DNA from: Chitinophagaceae bacterium
Lineage (GTDB): Bacteria; Bacteroidota; Bacteroidia; Chitinophagales; Chitinophagaceae
Length of the DNA stretch: 64,000 bases
Assembly (NCBI GenBank): GCA_018335935.1
Contig: JAGXRG010000070.1
Span: forward strand, 1 to 64,000
Reading direction: 5' to 3'
Shown: positions 9,496 to 18,425 of the stretch, in pieces
Numbering within the stretch: position 1 is the first letter of the stretch
Layout of the letters: every line of letters starts with the position of its first letter
Translations under genes and position numbers: made by a program
Notes under the pieces: generated by a model
Databases searched by the model: none
What the model was told of the DNA's origin: nothing
What the model saw: the letters and a program-made list of their open reading frames with translations, nothing else

Positions 9496-10371
9496 TTAAC
9501 TTAAAATATCTTTCTTTTTTAGAGCATAAATACTGAGTGAAACTAAAGTGATAATATGAATGCTTAATATCATTATAGAGTTTAAAATTTTATCTGGTCT
9601 ATAGATTGATCCAGGAATTAAAACATTATTGGCATCAACTTTTACGTCAAAAAACTCTTTCCAAGCTACCATATGAGTAGTGAATAAAAAAGGTTTTATA
9701 TTATTAAACAAGGGTATGCTCATTGTACTAAATATAGTAAAGAAAATAATAATACTAATGGTTGTAACAATTGGCCCAATTGAGTTTTCGGCAAAAACAG
9801 AAAGAAAAAATGCCAAAGCAGTTACAGTTAACATGGCTAATGTTGCAAAGAAAAATGCACCAGCATATCTCCACATAATATCATTAGCAGCAATTTGAAC
9901 GGCATAATTATTTTTAACTAGAAAAATGTCATCAGTTCCAAAAATAAAAATGCTTACAAATAAGGCTAAAAATGCTAACCAAATTAATAATAAAATGGTG
10001 TAAACAGAAGCTGCTAAAAATTTTGCAAGAACAACTTCTGATCTCGATACAGGTTTTGTAAGTAATAATCTTAAAGTACCCATATTAGCTTCTCCACTTA
10101 TCATATCTGCAGCAATTAATGCAATCAATAGTGGTATATGAACCAGTAATAACTGTAGAATGCAATAACATACAAAATAGCCATTGCAAAGGTTTCCATT
10201 AATTTGAAGAGTGTTTGAAAGATCGCCAAGCACAAAACCGATGTATTCTTTTCCATCAACTTTTAAACCTAATTGAATAATAGTAATTAAGGCTGTTATT
10301 GCAATAAATGCAATATATGTTCTTGGTCTTTTAAATATTTTATAGAGCTCAATTTTAAATAGTCGGTGCAT
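9496..10371 (-). CDS. ABC-2 type transporter permease
   Basis: A 291-residue integral membrane protein with about six hydrophobic segments, in the typical order for ABC-2 permeases. The first helix follows a short cytosolic RLFKIELYKIFKRPRTY segment, which is the usual start of this family. The motif SGEANMGTLRLLLTKPVSR matches the conserved coupling region. Its start overlaps the 3' end of the ATPase gene by 17 bases, so the two are translationally coupled and form one exporter-type transporter. The substrate cannot be read from the sequence. The adjacent LolA-like gene hints at an envelope cargo but does not prove it. Confidence 0.88.
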   Translation of the reverse strand: MHRLFKIELYKIFKRPRTYIAFIAITALITIIQLGLKVDGKEYIGFVLGDLSNTLQINGNLCNGYFVCYCILQLLLVHIPLLIALIAADMISGEANMGTLRLLLTKPVSRSEVVLAKFLAASVYTILLLIWLAFLALFVSIFIFGTDDIFLVKNNYAVQIAANDIMWRYAGAFFFATLAMLTVTALAFFLSVFAENSIGPIVTTISIIIFFTIFSTMSIPLFNNIKPFLFTTHMVAWKEFFDVKVDANNVLIPGSIYRPDKILNSIMILSIHIITLVSLSIYALKKKDILS

Positions 10372-11287
10372 ATTGTTCTTTAGTTACTTTTATAAAATAA
10401 TCTTCTAAACTATTTCTTTGGTGGAATGAGAATATAGGTATGCCATTTTCTACCAAATACTTATGAAAACTCGGTATTTGTTGATATGGAATTGAAAGTG
10501 AAATATTATTATAAAATTGAGAAAGCGAATCACTATTCCATTTAGAATAAATAATTATTTCTCTTGCTTTTTCTGCATCTGTTGTTTCAAACTCCACAAT
10601 GGTTTGATTGGGGTCTAAAAGTTCTTGTTTGGTGCCTTCAATTATTTTTTTGCCTTTGTCTATTATTAATATTCTTGTAGCTACTTGTTCAATTTCATTC
10701 AATAAATGAGAAGAGATCAATACAGTTTTATGGTAGTCCTGACTTAAACTTTTAATCAAATTTCTAATGTCTGCAATACCTTGAGGGTCTAAACCATTAG
10801 TAGGCTCATCTAAAATTACCAATTCTGGATTGTGCACTAAAGCAATAGCAATACCCAGCCTTTGTTTCATACCCTGGGAGAAAGTTTTTACAACATCATG
10901 AGCTCTTTTTCCTAATCCAACCATTTCTAGTTGACTCATCAATAATTCTCTAGAAACCTTGCAACCACTGAGTTCTGCAAATATTTTTAAATTTTGATAT
11001 GCAGTTAAAAATTTGTAAACATCTGGTTTTTCAATTATAGCTCCAATGTTTTTTAAAATTACTTTTTTGTTATGTTGTAAATCTTTTCCAAAAATTTTAA
11101 TACTTCCCGATGTTGGCTGAATGAGTGTTAGCAACATTCTAATGGTAGTGCTTTTTCCTGCTCCATTCTGACCAAGAAATCCATAAATATCTCCCTTATT
11201 TACTGTAAAAGAAATATTGTTCACCGCATTGATTTTTGAAAATTGTTTACTTAGATTTTCTACTTTAATAATTTCTGATGATGGCAT
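10355..11287 (-). CDS. ABC transporter ATP-binding protein
   Basis: A 310-residue nucleotide-binding subunit of the CcmA/DrrA-type class that pairs with ABC-2 permeases. Walker A (GQNGAGKST) is at residues 39-47, the signature motif is FSQGMKQRLGIA, Walker B is LVILDEPTNGLDP, and the switch histidine is in ISSHLLNE. A C-terminal extension of about 90 residues after the ATPase core is usual for this class. It overlaps the permease gene that follows. It is the first gene of the leftward run that continues through the permease, the LolA-like protein and DUF2851. Confidence 0.92.
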   Translation of the reverse strand: MPSSEIIKVENLSKQFSKINAVNNISFTVNKGDIYGFLGQNGAGKSTTIRMLLTLIQPTSGSIKIFGKDLQHNKKVILKNIGAIIEKPDVYKFLTAYQNLKIFAELSGCKVSRELLMSQLEMVGLGKRAHDVVKTFSQGMKQRLGIAIALVHNPELVILDEPTNGLDPQGIADIRNLIKSLSQDYHKTVLISSHLLNEIEQVATRILIIDKGKKIIEGTKQELLDPNQTIVEFETTDAEKAREIIIYSKWNSDSLSQFYNNISLSIPYQQIPSFHKYLVENGIPIFSFHQRNSLEDYFIKVTKEQYAPTI

Positions 11288-11366
11288 AACTTAAGTTTGC
11301 ATTGCAAAAGAACAATCATTTAAGATGATGTATTTGCTATTTTGCGAAAGATTTAAATTTTAAGTA

Positions 11367-11969
11367 TTGAAAAATAATTCACTTCGTCATAAAATACTCA
11401 TAATTGATAATTACGATTCATTCACTTACAATTTAGTGCATTTAGTAGAGAAAATTATTAATGACGATGTTATAGTTTATTTAAATGATGCTTTTGAATT
11501 AAGTGATATTGAACAGTTCGATAAAGTTATTATTTCTCCAGGCCCAGGATTGCCTAAGCAAGCTGGTAAAACATTAGATGTAATCAAATTATTTTCTTCT
11601 ACAAAAAGTGTTTTAGGTGTATGTTTAGGTCAGCAAGCTATTGCTGTTGCATTTGGAGCAGAATTGAGAAATCTTAATGAAGTGTATCATGGAGTTGCTC
11701 ATCCAATTTTTATTGAAGATTTACAAGATGAAAAAGTAAATTATTTGTTCAAAAACTTACCAAATAAAATTGAAGTGGGCAGATATCATAGTTGGGTAAT
11801 TGATGAGCATTCATTACCTAATGACTTTATTGTTACAGCAAGAGATTGTAATGGAGCAATAATGGCTATTGAACATAAAGTATTTGATGTGCAAGCTGTT
11901 CAATTTCACCCTGAAAGTATTATGACTAAATTCGGAGAACAAATGTTGCGAAACTGGTTGATGCTTTAA
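11367..11969 (+). CDS. pabA: Aminodeoxychorismate/anthranilate synthase glutamine amidotransferase subunit
   Basis: A 200-residue class I glutamine amidotransferase that supplies ammonia from glutamine to a chorismate-using partner (folate or tryptophan synthesis). Visible motifs are the NYDSFTYN start block, the SPGPGLP loop, the nucleophile Cys86 in GVCLGQQ, and the catalytic His181 and Glu183 in FHPES. The start is a TTG at 11367; no in-frame ATG or GTG lies near and the motif layout fits this start. No pabB or trpE is adjacent, so PabA and TrpG cannot be separated; a shared subunit is possible. It stands alone between the divergent ABC genes and the convergent MBOAT gene, whose last base abuts it. 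Confidence 0.85.
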   Translation: MKNNSLRHKILIIDNYDSFTYNLVHLVEKIINDDVIVYLNDAFELSDIEQFDKVIISPGPGLPKQAGKTLDVIKLFSSTKSVLGVCLGQQAIAVAFGAELRNLNEVYHGVAHPIFIEDLQDEKVNYLFKNLPNKIEVGRYHSWVIDEHSLPNDFIVTARDCNGAIMAIEHKVFDVQAVQFHPESIMTKFGEQMLRNWLML

Positions 11970-13448
11970 CTAAAATTGTAAGTATATAGGGAATATGGGG
12001 TCAGCAGCTTTAAAATATCCATAAATAAAAATGAATATTAAGAAAACAAATAAGTACCCCAATACACCTTCTTGTTTAAGTTTGTTTGAAGCATAGTTGC
12101 TCAGTTTTGTAGGAAGAAAATGAACTAAAAAACCAATAATCATCATATACACTACATTGTGATAATTATTCCAAAAAACTGAAATCTGGTCTAGTCCAAA
12201 TTGTCTTTTCATTTGAACAAACATGGCTTTGGCTGAGTTCAAATTTTCGGATCTAAAAAATATCCAGCTTATACATACAAATTGAAAAGTAATGAATGCT
12301 GCTATTGCAGTATAAATTTTTGTTTTTCTGAAATTGAATAATACAGTTTGCGATTTTTCTTGCCACAATTTATGAATAGCTAATGCAAAACCATGCATTA
12401 ATCCCCAAATGATAAAGGTATAACTGGCACCATGCCACAATCCTCCAATAAACATGGTGATGATTAAGTTTAGGTATTTTCTTAATCTTCCCTTTCTATT
12501 TCCTCCTAAAGGAATGTAGATATAATCTTTTAACCAACTTGATAAAGAAATATGCCATCTCTTCCAGAAATCAGTAATATCGGTACTTCTATATGGTAAA
12601 TTAAAATTATCTGGAATAGAAAAGCCCAGCCATTTTGCAATGCCTATGGCAATATTTGTATAGCCACTAAAATCGCAATAAATTACAATGGCAAAACCAT
12701 AAGTAGCTACTAAACATTCTAAACCTGTATAACGTGAGGGCTCATCAAACACATAATTTACAAAATTGGCTGAGATATAATCTGAAATAATAAGTTTGTA
12801 AAACAATCCAGTTACAATGAGGTAAAATCCTTTACTAAACTCTTCATCACTTACTAAATATTTTTTACTGATTTGGGGTAGAAAGTCTGCAGCTCTAACA
12901 ATAGGCCCCATAACAAGTTTTGGAAAGAAAGAGAGAAACAATAAATAGTCTGCAAACCTTCTTGCAGGAAGAATTTTTTTATGATAAACATCTACCATAT
13001 AACTAATACTCTCAAAAGTATAAAATGAAATGCCAACAAGACTTGTAATCTTTAATGCATCTGCTTTGTGGTTAGTAAGGTCGTTATATGTATTGATGAT
13101 GAAATTGAAATATTTAAAATACATCAACAAGCCAACATTAAAACATAAGCCTACAACAAGTAATATCTTCTTACTTCTTTTACTAGGTACTTCATAAATT
13201 AAATTACCTATAAAAAAGTCAACTATTGCTGAGGCAATTACAAGTAAAACATAAGCTCCACTGGCTTTATAAAAAAAGAAAAGAGAGAAGCAGCAAAACA
13301 ACCAAGTTCTGAGCTTGTAGTTATGCCTGGTAATGTAATAACTAAAAATAAACAGCGTAAAAAAATATACAAAAAAACCACTGTTAAAAAGTAATGGATT
13401 CTTTTCGTCGTATATAAATTGATTCAAAAATGCTGTAAAATCGAACAC
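11970..13448 (-). CDS. MBOAT family O-acyltransferase (AlgI-like)
   Basis: A 492-residue polytopic membrane protein of the membrane-bound O-acyltransferase family. It carries the AlgI/DltB-type signature WKRWHISLSSWLKDYIYIPL, and the probable catalytic histidine is His339 in GGLWHGAS. About ten or more hydrophobic segments are present. AlgI-type enzymes move acetyl groups across the membrane to polysaccharides with a separate periplasmic acetyltransferase; no such partner gene is next to it. The start is a GTG at 13448, with an in-frame TAA two codons upstream, and a -7 box lies 25 bases before it. The acceptor molecule is unknown. Confidence 0.88.
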   Translation of the reverse strand: MFDFTAFLNQFIYDEKNPLLFNSGFFVYFFTLFIFSYYITRHNYKLRTWLFCCFSLFFFYKASGAYVLLVIASAIVDFFIGNLIYEVPSKRSKKILLVVGLCFNVGLLMYFKYFNFIINTYNDLTNHKADALKITSLVGISFYTFESISYMVDVYHKKILPARRFADYLLFLSFFPKLVMGPIVRAADFLPQISKKYLVSDEEFSKGFYLIVTGLFYKLIISDYISANFVNYVFDEPSRYTGLECLVATYGFAIVIYCDFSGYTNIAIGIAKWLGFSIPDNFNLPYRSTDITDFWKRWHISLSSWLKDYIYIPLGGNRKGRLRKYLNLIITMFIGGLWHGASYTFIIWGLMHGFALAIHKLWQEKSQTVLFNFRKTKIYTAIAAFITFQFVCISWIFFRSENLNSAKAMFVQMKRQFGLDQISVFWNNYHNVVYMMIIGFLVHFLPTKLSNYASNKLKQEGVLGYLFVFLIFIFIYGYFKAADPIFPIYLQF

Positions 13449-13473
13449 TAATTATGGCGTTAGTTTATTGTGC

Positions 13474-13481
13474 CAAATATA
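13474..13481 (-). promoter_or_regulatory. Promoter -7 box of the MBOAT gene
   Basis: Plus-strand CAAATATA reads TATATTTG on the minus strand, an exact TAnnTTTG match 25 bases upstream of the GTG start. No clear -33 TTTG was found at the usual distance. Confidence 0.5.
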
Positions 13482-13551
13482 GTTTTGAAATCTATAAGCT
13501 TAACATCTGTTTACGATAAGTGAATAACTCGCAATTGATTGTTAGAAAAAA

Positions 13552-15375
13552 CTATTTTAGATTGAGTTTTATTTGTAATTCATCGAACTGTTTGGCATCA
13601 ATTTCACTTGGAGCATCAATCATTACATCTCTACCACTATTGTTTTTTGGAAATGCAATAAAATCTCTAATACTTTCACTTCCTCCAAGAATAGAGCATA
13701 ATCTATCAAAACCAAAAGCAATACCACCATGTGGAGGAGCTCCATATTCAAATGCTCCTAATAAAAAACCAAATTTGTGTTGTTGTTCTTCAGCATCCAT
13801 ACCCAAAGCAGCAAACATTTTTTGTTGCAATTCTTTTTGATATATTCTTATTGAACCACCACCTATTTCGTTACCATTTAATACCATGTCGTAAGCGTTG
13901 GCTTTAATATTAGCATATGGATGTTTTAAATATTCTGCAGGATTTTCAATTACAGGATTATTATTAATCATGATATCTATATCTGAAGGTTTTGGAGCAG
14001 TAAATGGATGATGACGAGCCACCCAACGATTATCTTCTTCTGCATATTCAAACAATGGAAAATCCAATACCCACAATAGTTTAAACTCATCATCTTTTCT
14101 AAACCCTAATCGCTTACCCATTTCTAAACGTAATTCACTAGTTGCTTTTCTGGTTCTTTCTTCAGGACCAGCAACAAGAATAATTAAGTCTCCGGTTTGT
14201 GCATTACAAGTTTGTGCAATAGCTTTTAATTGCTCTTCTGTAAAGAATTTATCAATAGTGCTTTTATAAGTTCCATCAGTATTGCATTTTATAAATGCCA
14301 AACCTTTCATGCCAATTTGAGGTCGTTTAGCCCATTCAACCAATTCATTTGTTTGCTTTCTTGAATATTCACTACAGCCAGGAACAGCAATAGCAACAAC
14401 GGTTTCAGCATCATTAAAAACTGCAAAATCGCTTGCAATTAAACTTGAAATATCTTTTTTTGTTGGGAAGGTATGAGCAGGGAATTTTAAATTGGTAAGT
14501 TTCATTCCAAAACGAATGTCTGGTTTATCGTTACCAAAATTCCACATGGCTTCTTGCCAAGTCATTCTTTCAACAGAGTCTGTGTAATCAATATTTTTAA
14601 CATCCTTAAAAACCTGTTTGATCATGCTTTCAAACATTTGTAAAATATCTTCTTGTTCTACAAAACACATTTCACAATCTATTTGAGTGAATTCTGGTTG
14701 ACGGTCGGCTCTTAAATCTTCATCTCTAAAACATTTTACAATTTGAAAATATCTATCGTAACCACTAACCATTAATAACTGCTTAAAGGTTTGTGGACTT
14801 TGTGGTAAAGCATAAAACTGACCAGGGTTCATTCTGCTTGGTACAACAAAATCTCTGGCTCCTTCGGGTGTAGATTTTATTAAAAAAGGGGTTTCAATAT
14901 CCATGAAACCTTTTTCGTGTAAGTAATTTCTTACACTTCTATTTACTGCATAACGTAATTCTAAATTCTTTTTTACGGCATTTCTTCTTAAATCTAAGAA
15001 ACGATATTTCATTCTTAAATCATCTCCACCATCTGTATCATCTTGAATGGTAAAAGGTGGAACTGCAGATTTATTCAGTATTTGAAAAGATTGAATGTTG
15101 ATTTCAATTTCGCCGGTAGCAATATTTTTATTCTTATTACTTCTTTCAGCAACTATTCCTTTTACTTGTAAAACAAACTCTCTACCCAAAGGATTATTCT
15201 CCAATTGTGTATTTAAATCTTCACCAAAAAGTAATTGAGTAATACCATAACGATCTCTTAAATCAACAAAAGTAATGCTACCAAATTTTCGAATAGTTTG
15301 TACCCAACCTGCTAATGTAACTTCTTGGTTGATGTGATTGATTCTTAATTCTCCGCAAGTGTGTGTACGAAACAT
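13552..15375 (-). CDS. aspS: Aspartate--tRNA ligase
   Basis: A 607-residue class II aminoacyl-tRNA synthetase that charges tRNA-Asp, of full length for the bacterial type with its inserted GAD domain. An N-terminal OB-fold anticodon-binding domain ([19 protein letters not shown]) comes first. It is followed by motif 2 (FKCFRDED-like block, here [19 protein letters not shown]), the bacterial insertion in the middle third, and motif 3 ([13 protein letters not shown] with a downstream [10 protein letters not shown]). The C-terminus is intact. It is a single gene with its own promoter 33 bases upstream; the neighbours are unrelated. Confidence 0.97.
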   Translation of the reverse strand: MFRTHTCGELRINHINQEVTLAGWVQTIRKFGSITFVDLRDRYGITQLLFGEDLNTQLENNPLGREFVLQVKGIVAERSNKNKNIATGEIEINIQSFQILNKSAVPPFTIQDDTDGGDDLRMKYRFLDLRRNAVKKNLELRYAVNRSVRNYLHEKGFMDIETPFLIKSTPEGARDFVVPSRMNPGQFYALPQSPQTFKQLLMVSGYDRYFQIVKCFRDEDLRADRQPEFTQIDCEMCFVEQEDILQMFESMIKQVFKDVKNIDYTDSVERMTWQEAMWNFGNDKPDIRFGMKLTNLKFPAHTFPTKKDISSLIASDFAVFNDAETVVAIAVPGCSEYSRKQTNELVEWAKRPQIGMKGLAFIKCNTDGTYKSTIDKFFTEEQLKAIAQTCNAQTGDLIILVAGPEERTRKATSELRLEMGKRLGFRKDDEFKLLWVLDFPLFEYAEEDNRWVARHHPFTAPKPSDIDIMINNNPVIENPAEYLKHPYANIKANAYDMVLNGNEIGGGSIRIYQKELQQKMFAALGMDAEEQQHKFGFLLGAFEYGAPPHGGIAFGFDRLCSILGGSESIRDFIAFPKNNSGRDVMIDAPSEIDAKQFDELQIKLNLK

Positions 15376-15407
15376 AAAACTGTATTAACTATATTTTGTA
15401 AAGGAAG

Positions 15408-15415
15408 CAAATATA
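15408..15415 (-). promoter_or_regulatory. Promoter -7 box of aspS
   Basis: Plus-strand CAAATATA gives TATATTTG on the minus strand, 32 bases before the aspS ATG. It is the same 8-mer as found upstream of the MBOAT and DUF4290 genes. Confidence 0.55.
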
Positions 15416-15460
15416 ATGTGATAGTGCAAAAGCTATGAAGATTAAGCTTACAAGAAGTAA

Positions 15461-16375
15461 CTAATCTTTATTTTTTGGAGGTTTTTCGAAAAAAGGTTTA
15501 GGAAAAACTTCTGTTTTTTCTTCAAAATCAAGTGCATCAAATGGGGTAGAAGTGTATTGCCATTTTCCATTTACCCATCTAAATCCTTCAAATTCTCCAT
15601 AAGGTATCAAAGTTGATTTTGTTCTGGGATCATTGCCTTCGCTGTATAATCTATCAAAAATAATGACGTCTAATTTTTCATCGTAACGAATTCTTACACC
15701 ACCATTTTTTCTAAATTCTAAACTAAATCTGTAACAGGGCTGTTTGGGTTTTGTAATATCATTCGGATAGGTAAAGCAGTTTCTTCCAAATTGTGGTTTA
15801 CCACTATTATCAAAAGTTAAAATATCAATCCATTTAATATTAGTTTTTTCATTGTTCTCATCACTACCTAAAAGCGTATAGTAATTTTTATTCATGAAAG
15901 TTTTAAGCACAATTTTATAATAAACTGCACCTATCCATCTGCTGGCATCTCTTATAGAGTCATTTGGATTATCAGTAAAATCAGAAACATCAAACAAAGG
16001 AAATAATTTCAAACTGCCATCTTTTGTATTCATTTGAATGGCTCCTCTTTGTCTGTAATAAGAATAGTCTTTCATGACTTGCCAAGTAAAAATTCTAAAA
16101 CTTGAATCAGGTGAATACAAGGTAGACATATACACAGAATCGAAAGGATAGTAAAATGAATAAGGCGTTTTTAAAGCCATGACCAACGACTTTGTTAAAT
16201 CTGCATCACTATTAAATCGTTGAAACCAAGTTGTAGCATTAATAATACTATCTGAATGATTTTTTAAAACAGGCTCCATGAGTTTTAATTGCTTATAGTT
16301 TTCTGCAGTAATTCGTTGAGAAAAACTAGAACAAAAAACAAAACATGTAAACAATAACAACAATAATGAACGCAT
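15461..16375 (-). CDS. Exported hypothetical protein, 304 aa
   Basis: I do not recognise a named family. The first 20 residues (MRSLLLLLFTCFVFCSSFSQ) are a clear signal peptide, so the product is periplasmic or outer-membrane. The mature part is globular, rich in aromatic residues (YSFYYPFDSVYMSTLYSPD), with a Trp/Tyr-rich centre and a basic, proline-rich tail (FPKPFFEKPPKNKD). There are no obvious catalytic motifs. It lies between the HAD phosphatase gene (59 bases) and aspS (85 bases), all leftward, and may be co-transcribed with the upstream heptose/M23 genes. Similar exported proteins are common in Bacteroidota as uncharacterised families. Confidence 0.8.
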   Translation of the reverse strand: MRSLLLLLFTCFVFCSSFSQRITAENYKQLKLMEPVLKNHSDSIINATTWFQRFNSDADLTKSLVMALKTPYSFYYPFDSVYMSTLYSPDSSFRIFTWQVMKDYSYYRQRGAIQMNTKDGSLKLFPLFDVSDFTDNPNDSIRDASRWIGAVYYKIVLKTFMNKNYYTLLGSDENNEKTNIKWIDILTFDNSGKPQFGRNCFTYPNDITKPKQPCYRFSLEFRKNGGVRIRYDEKLDVIIFDRLYSEGNDPRTKSTLIPYGEFEGFRWVNGKWQYTSTPFDALDFEEKTEVFPKPFFEKPPKNKD

Positions 16376-16434
16376 GGAATAAATTTAGATAAAATTACAC
16401 TGCTATAAATTAAGATAAAAATGAAGTAGAGATT

Positions 16435-16986
16435 TTAGGAATTCTTTAATGCTTTAGCAAAATCAAATAAATCAGCAAATCTGTAATCTATGTCTTCATG
16501 TGGAAATGGAGTTTCAGGATGAGTAGTTGCAACGAAAATAGTTGTCATTCCTGCATTTTTGCCAAATTTCATATCTGATAATTTGTTACCTACCATTATT
16601 GATTTTGAAAAATCAATTGTAGGAAAAGATGCTTGTGCTTGAAAAGCCATACCAGGATTTGGTTTTCTATTTATTGAATCATTATTCATATCGGTACAAC
16701 TGAAAATAGCATCAATTCTACCTTCATTTAATTCAACTTCTTTTTTTAAGTTAAAATGAATGTCATCTAAATTTTCTTGTGTCATCCATCCTTTACCAAC
16801 GCCTCTTTGATTAGTAACAATAACTATTTTGTGAAATAATGTATTGAATATTTGCATAGCTTCTATTACACCATTGTAAAAAACAAATTCATTCCAATTA
16901 TAGATATAGTCGTTATTTTTTTCTTTGTTAAGCACTCCATCTCTATCTAAAAAAAGAGTCCAACTAAAATCTATATTTAAATGCAT
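16435..16986 (-). CDS. HAD-IIIA phosphatase, GmhB/HisB-N-like
   Basis: A 183-residue HAD-superfamily phosphatase of the GmhB/histidinol-phosphatase class. The nucleophile and acid/base are Asp14 and Asp16 in LFLDRDGVLN. Motif II is VTNQRGVGKG, and the later motifs are RKPNPGM and MVGNKLSDMKFG. Genuine GmhB carries a four-ligand zinc loop (CxH and CxC); here only one cysteine remains (FSCTDMNND), so the zinc site is absent. It lies 8 bases after the M23 gene and one gene from gmhA, which supports a role in heptose bisphosphate dephosphorylation. The substrate is still an inference. Confidence 0.82.
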   Translation of the reverse strand: MHLNIDFSWTLFLDRDGVLNKEKNNDYIYNWNEFVFYNGVIEAMQIFNTLFHKIVIVTNQRGVGKGWMTQENLDDIHFNLKKEVELNEGRIDAIFSCTDMNNDSINRKPNPGMAFQAQASFPTIDFSKSIMVGNKLSDMKFGKNAGMTTIFVATTHPETPFPHEDIDYRFADLFDFAKALKNS

Positions 16987-16994
16987 AAAAATGT

Positions 16995-17807
16995 TTAATA
17001 ATTTCTCAGATAAAATTGCTTTTCTTCTAACAAAGAAAACTCTTTGCCATCATTTATTTTAAATAAGGTAGCAATTGTTTTCTTATGGTCAAATGAGGGT
17101 AGATAAACTAAAAAATGTAAATGCGGCCCTGATGTATATCCAGTTTCTCCACTTTCTGCTATCACATCTCCAGCCTTAACAAAATCGCCTAATTTAAACT
17201 TGCAAGATTTGTATTTTAAATGAGAGTAATTTGCAATAGTTCCATCTGAATGTAAAATTTCAATATAGTTGTTATAGCCAAGGCAAGATGAATTTGCACA
17301 ATGCTTGGTATTATGTTCAATTTGAGTAATAATAATTCCGCTTCTTGCTGCTGAAACCATTGTTCCAATTGGCATTTCAAAATCTAATGCTCTGTCATTT
17401 TGATGGGTGTATTTTCCAAAATAACCTTGTTGAACTTTGTACTCTTCATTTTTCTGGTAAGGTAAATTGTAGGCAAGGTTTGTGTCATAATTTGTTAAGG
17501 TAACATCTCCAAAAGTAGATGCAACGTCATATGCATAACTATAGCTGTTGAGAGGATTATCTTTTTTTAAATCTACCAAAAAATAGTTTGAGGTTTTTGC
17601 TGGAACTACTATTATGAATTCGTTTCCTTTGTCAGAAACTAAATTATTAATGTTAAGTTTCATTTTAACAGAAACAGGACAATATTCTTGATTAGTTGCA
17701 AATAGGGTTATTCCATTATTAGATTTCTGTGCATTGAATTCTATTTTGGGTTGTGCAAATAATAAACTTGTAATACAAATAAATAACGATAGAAATAATA
17801 TTTTCAT
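16995..17807 (-). CDS. M23 family metallopeptidase (LytM domain)
   Basis: A 270-residue exported peptidase with signal peptide MKILFLSLFICITSLLFA. The M23 fold follows an N-terminal beta-rich domain of about 115 residues. It shows RALDFEMPIGTMVSAARSG (the zinc-site Asp), then NYSHLKYKSCKFKLGDFVKA and the HxH pair in TSGPHLHFLVYLP. Such enzymes cleave peptidoglycan cross-links or regulate amidases. The zinc-ligand residues appear present. Its start abuts the stop of gmhA with no gap and it is followed by a HAD phosphatase, so it is wedged in a heptose-type operon. An enzymatically active endopeptidase is likely but untested. Confidence 0.88.
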   Translation of the reverse strand: MKILFLSLFICITSLLFAQPKIEFNAQKSNNGITLFATNQEYCPVSVKMKLNINNLVSDKGNEFIIVVPAKTSNYFLVDLKKDNPLNSYSYAYDVASTFGDVTLTNYDTNLAYNLPYQKNEEYKVQQGYFGKYTHQNDRALDFEMPIGTMVSAARSGIIITQIEHNTKHCANSSCLGYNNYIEILHSDGTIANYSHLKYKSCKFKLGDFVKAGDVIAESGETGYTSGPHLHFLVYLPSFDHKKTIATLFKINDGKEFSLLEEKQFYLRNY

Positions 17808-18377
17808 TTAAAATAATCTTGATTCTACCATTTCGCAAATAATGTGCCCAATTAAAATGTGTGATTCTTGAATTCTGGGTGTAACATCACTAGGAACATT
17901 GATTAATAAATCGGCCATGTCTTTCATTTTGCCACCTGTTGATCCTGTAAAGGCTATGCTGTGCATTTGTGCTTGTTTTGCAGCATTTATAGCATTAATA
18001 ATATTTGTTGAATTACCGCTTGTACTTATGGCAATTAATACATCACCTTTTTTTCCAATTCCTTCAATCAATCTTGAATAAACAACATCAAAGCTGTAAT
18101 CATTTGCAACTGCAGTAAGGTAGGATAAGTTGCAATGTAAAGCTTCGGCTGGTAATGCTTTTCTGTTTTTATAGAATCTACCTGTAAATTCTGCTGCCAG
18201 ATGTTGAGCATCTGCAGCACTGCCTCCATTGCCACAGAACAAAACTTTGTTGCCATTTTTAAATGCCGCTTCAATAATATCAATAGCTTTATTAATACTA
18301 CTTAAAAGAGGTTCATTTTGTAAAATGAGTTCTTTGGTTTGAATAGATGTAGTAATGATATTCTTAATTTCTTGCAT
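17808..18377 (-). CDS. gmhA: Sedoheptulose-7-phosphate isomerase, SIS domain
   Basis: A 189-residue SIS-domain isomerase that converts sedoheptulose 7-phosphate to D-glycero-D-manno-heptose 7-phosphate, the first step of heptose synthesis for lipopolysaccharide or surface glycans. It shows CGNGGSAADAQHLAAEF (substrate loop), STSGNSTNI (phosphate loop), and the C-terminal ESHILIGHIICE helix with the family glutamate and histidine. The start is set at ATG 18377. The longer TTG start at 18398 lies inside the promoter -7 box and is therefore rejected. It heads the gmhA-M23-HAD run. No heptose kinase or adenylyltransferase is present in this window. Confidence 0.9.
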   Translation of the reverse strand: MQEIKNIITTSIQTKELILQNEPLLSSINKAIDIIEAAFKNGNKVLFCGNGGSAADAQHLAAEFTGRFYKNRKALPAEALHCNLSYLTAVANDYSFDVVYSRLIEGIGKKGDVLIAISTSGNSTNIINAINAAKQAQMHSIAFTGSTGGKMKDMADLLINVPSDVTPRIQESHILIGHIICEMVESRLF

Positions 18378-18395
18378 GAGATGATTATAATGTTT

Positions 18396-18403
18396 CAAAA
18401 ATA
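18396..18403 (-). promoter_or_regulatory. Promoter -7 box of gmhA
   Basis: Plus-strand CAAAAATA reads TATTTTTG on the minus strand, 18 bases before ATG 18377. It decides the gmhA start because the alternative TTG codon overlaps it. Confidence 0.55.
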
Positions 18404-18425
18404 CTAATCAATCTATTTATACTTG

